Below, one piece after another: positions 15,156 through 15,746 of a stretch of 15,746 bases of DNA. The first letter of the stretch is position 1; each line of letters starts with the position of its first letter. A model generated the notes under the pieces. The model worked only from the letters and a program-made list of their open reading frames with translations. It was not told the origin of the DNA and ran no database searches. This DNA comes from Alistipes sp. GTDB lineage: Bacteria; Bacteroidota; Bacteroidia; Bacteroidales; Rikenellaceae. The stretch is from the NCBI GenBank assembly GCA_017384185.1, contig JAFNUH010000008.1, forward strand, positions 1 to 15,746, in the 5' to 3' direction. A program made the position numbers and the translations under genes.

Positions 15156-15176
15156 AGTCTATTAGTTTTTAGTTGT

Positions 15177-15746
15177 TTAATACAAGTTAAAGCGCAAGCC
15201 GATATAGAACTTACGACCCATCAACGGACCCCATACGCTCGACGAGTTAAAGGCGGGCGAGAAGGGATCAGCAGCATTCAAGATGGGGTCTTTCTGCATA
15301 TAGTCGAGAATATTCTCGCAACCTACATAAATCTCCCAATCACGAATCTTGTGGCTCACCTGCGCATAGAACATAGGATATGCGGGCGAGAGCTCCGAGC
15401 GTGTGATGTCGCCATCGAGTGAGGGGCGACGCATCGGACCGTTATACTGAGCCGTCACGTCAAATACCCAACGACGATATGCCGTAGCATATTGTATGTT
15501 AAGCAAAGTTTTAAAGCGGCTGGTCAAAGGACGCTCCACGAGGTGCGACACGCCATCACGCAAGAGGCTAACCTTGGCGTTGGTGTAACGGTATGTTGCG
15601 AAGAGGTCCAAGCCCTTGACGGGTGTCCACTGGAAATCAACCTGATATGTATCGGTGAATGAGCGACCATCGGTGTTGTAAATCCAAATCTCATCCTCGG
15701 GTGTACCGCCCATCTTACCCAACTCCTGGTCAGCAAGAACGGTATT
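15177..15746 (-). CDS. TonB-dependent outer-membrane receptor, C-terminal part, cut by the window edge
   Basis: This is the last 189 residues of a beta-barrel receptor. The frame is open to the right edge, so the apparent TTG start at 15722 is internal. Seen: alternating beta-strand patterns such as TYQVDFQWTPVKGLDLFATYRYT and WVFDVTAQYN, the receptor stretch YVGCENILDYMQKDPI, and the terminal strand FYIGLRFNLY ending in an aromatic residue, as outer-membrane barrels do. The plug and TonB box lie outside the window. Known: receptors take up large or scarce ligands with energy from TonB. The HMA protein gene 21 bases downstream suggests a metal or metal complex as ligand. No SusD-like gene is seen downstream, which argues against a glycan-uptake system. 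Confidence 0.9.
   Translation of the reverse strand, partial: NTVLADQELGKMGGTPEDEIWIYNTDGRSFTDTYQVDFQWTPVKGLDLFATYRYTNAKVSLLRDGVSHLVERPLTSRFKTLLNIQYATAYRRWVFDVTAQYNGPMRRPSLDGDITRSELSPAYPMFYAQVSHKIRDWEIYVGCENILDYMQKDPILNAADPFSPAFNSSSVWGPLMGRKFYIGLRFNLY

Noticed and set aside
1..15746. tRNA, rRNA, CRISPR, insertion sequence or prophage remnants
   Set aside because: No cloverleaf, direct-repeat array, transposase or integrase sequence was seen, and gaps between genes are too short and are mostly explained by promoters and terminators.

Overview
The window looks like a chromosomal segment from the phylum Bacteroidota, most likely order Bacteroidales. A gut lineage such as Alistipes or another Rikenellaceae fits, but that finer placement is a guess from general gene style. 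The support is: putative promoters of the Bacteroidetes type (TTTG, about 19-20 bases, then TAnnTTTG) and few Shine-Dalgarno sites; the gene string rsfS-ftsH-cdsA-psd; a dipeptidyl peptidase III with the HECLGH motif known from Bacteroides; a TonB-dependent receptor paired with a small metal-binding-domain protein; and an ECF sigma factor whose apparent promoters have TGTAAC and CGTCTA boxes. Almost all sequence is coding, and I see no mobile element, tRNA, rRNA or CRISPR array.

Layout. 1-1077 (+) is the C-terminal half of dipeptidyl peptidase III, closed by a strong terminator. 1212-2952 (+) holds panC and panD (pantothenate synthesis) and a DUF456 membrane protein. A shared bidirectional terminator then faces a leftward cluster (6531-2986): trpS, a ClC-family anion transporter with CBS domains, and a HAD phosphatase. 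Divergent from trpS is oxyR (6738-7643, +), the peroxide sensor, with both redox cysteines at the E. coli positions. The putative trpS and oxyR promoters are back to back.

7840-13224 (+) is one tight six-gene run: rsfS (ribosome silencing), ftsH (membrane protease), cdsA and psd (phosphatidylethanolamine pathway), an AI-2E-family permease, and a stand-alone riboflavin kinase domain. A bidirectional terminator closes it.

13279-14799 is the most interesting part. An ECF sigma factor gene and an overlapping two-TM protein gene are read rightward; a three-TM protein gene is read leftward. The space between holds a 30-base imperfect inverted repeat whose arms each look like a complete ECF promoter (TGTAAC, 16 bases, CGTCTAA), one per direction. 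This suggests a self-activating sigma module that also switches on the divergent membrane protein. 14847-15746 (-) is a TonB-dependent receptor C-terminus followed by a secreted HMA-domain protein, probably a metal-uptake pair.
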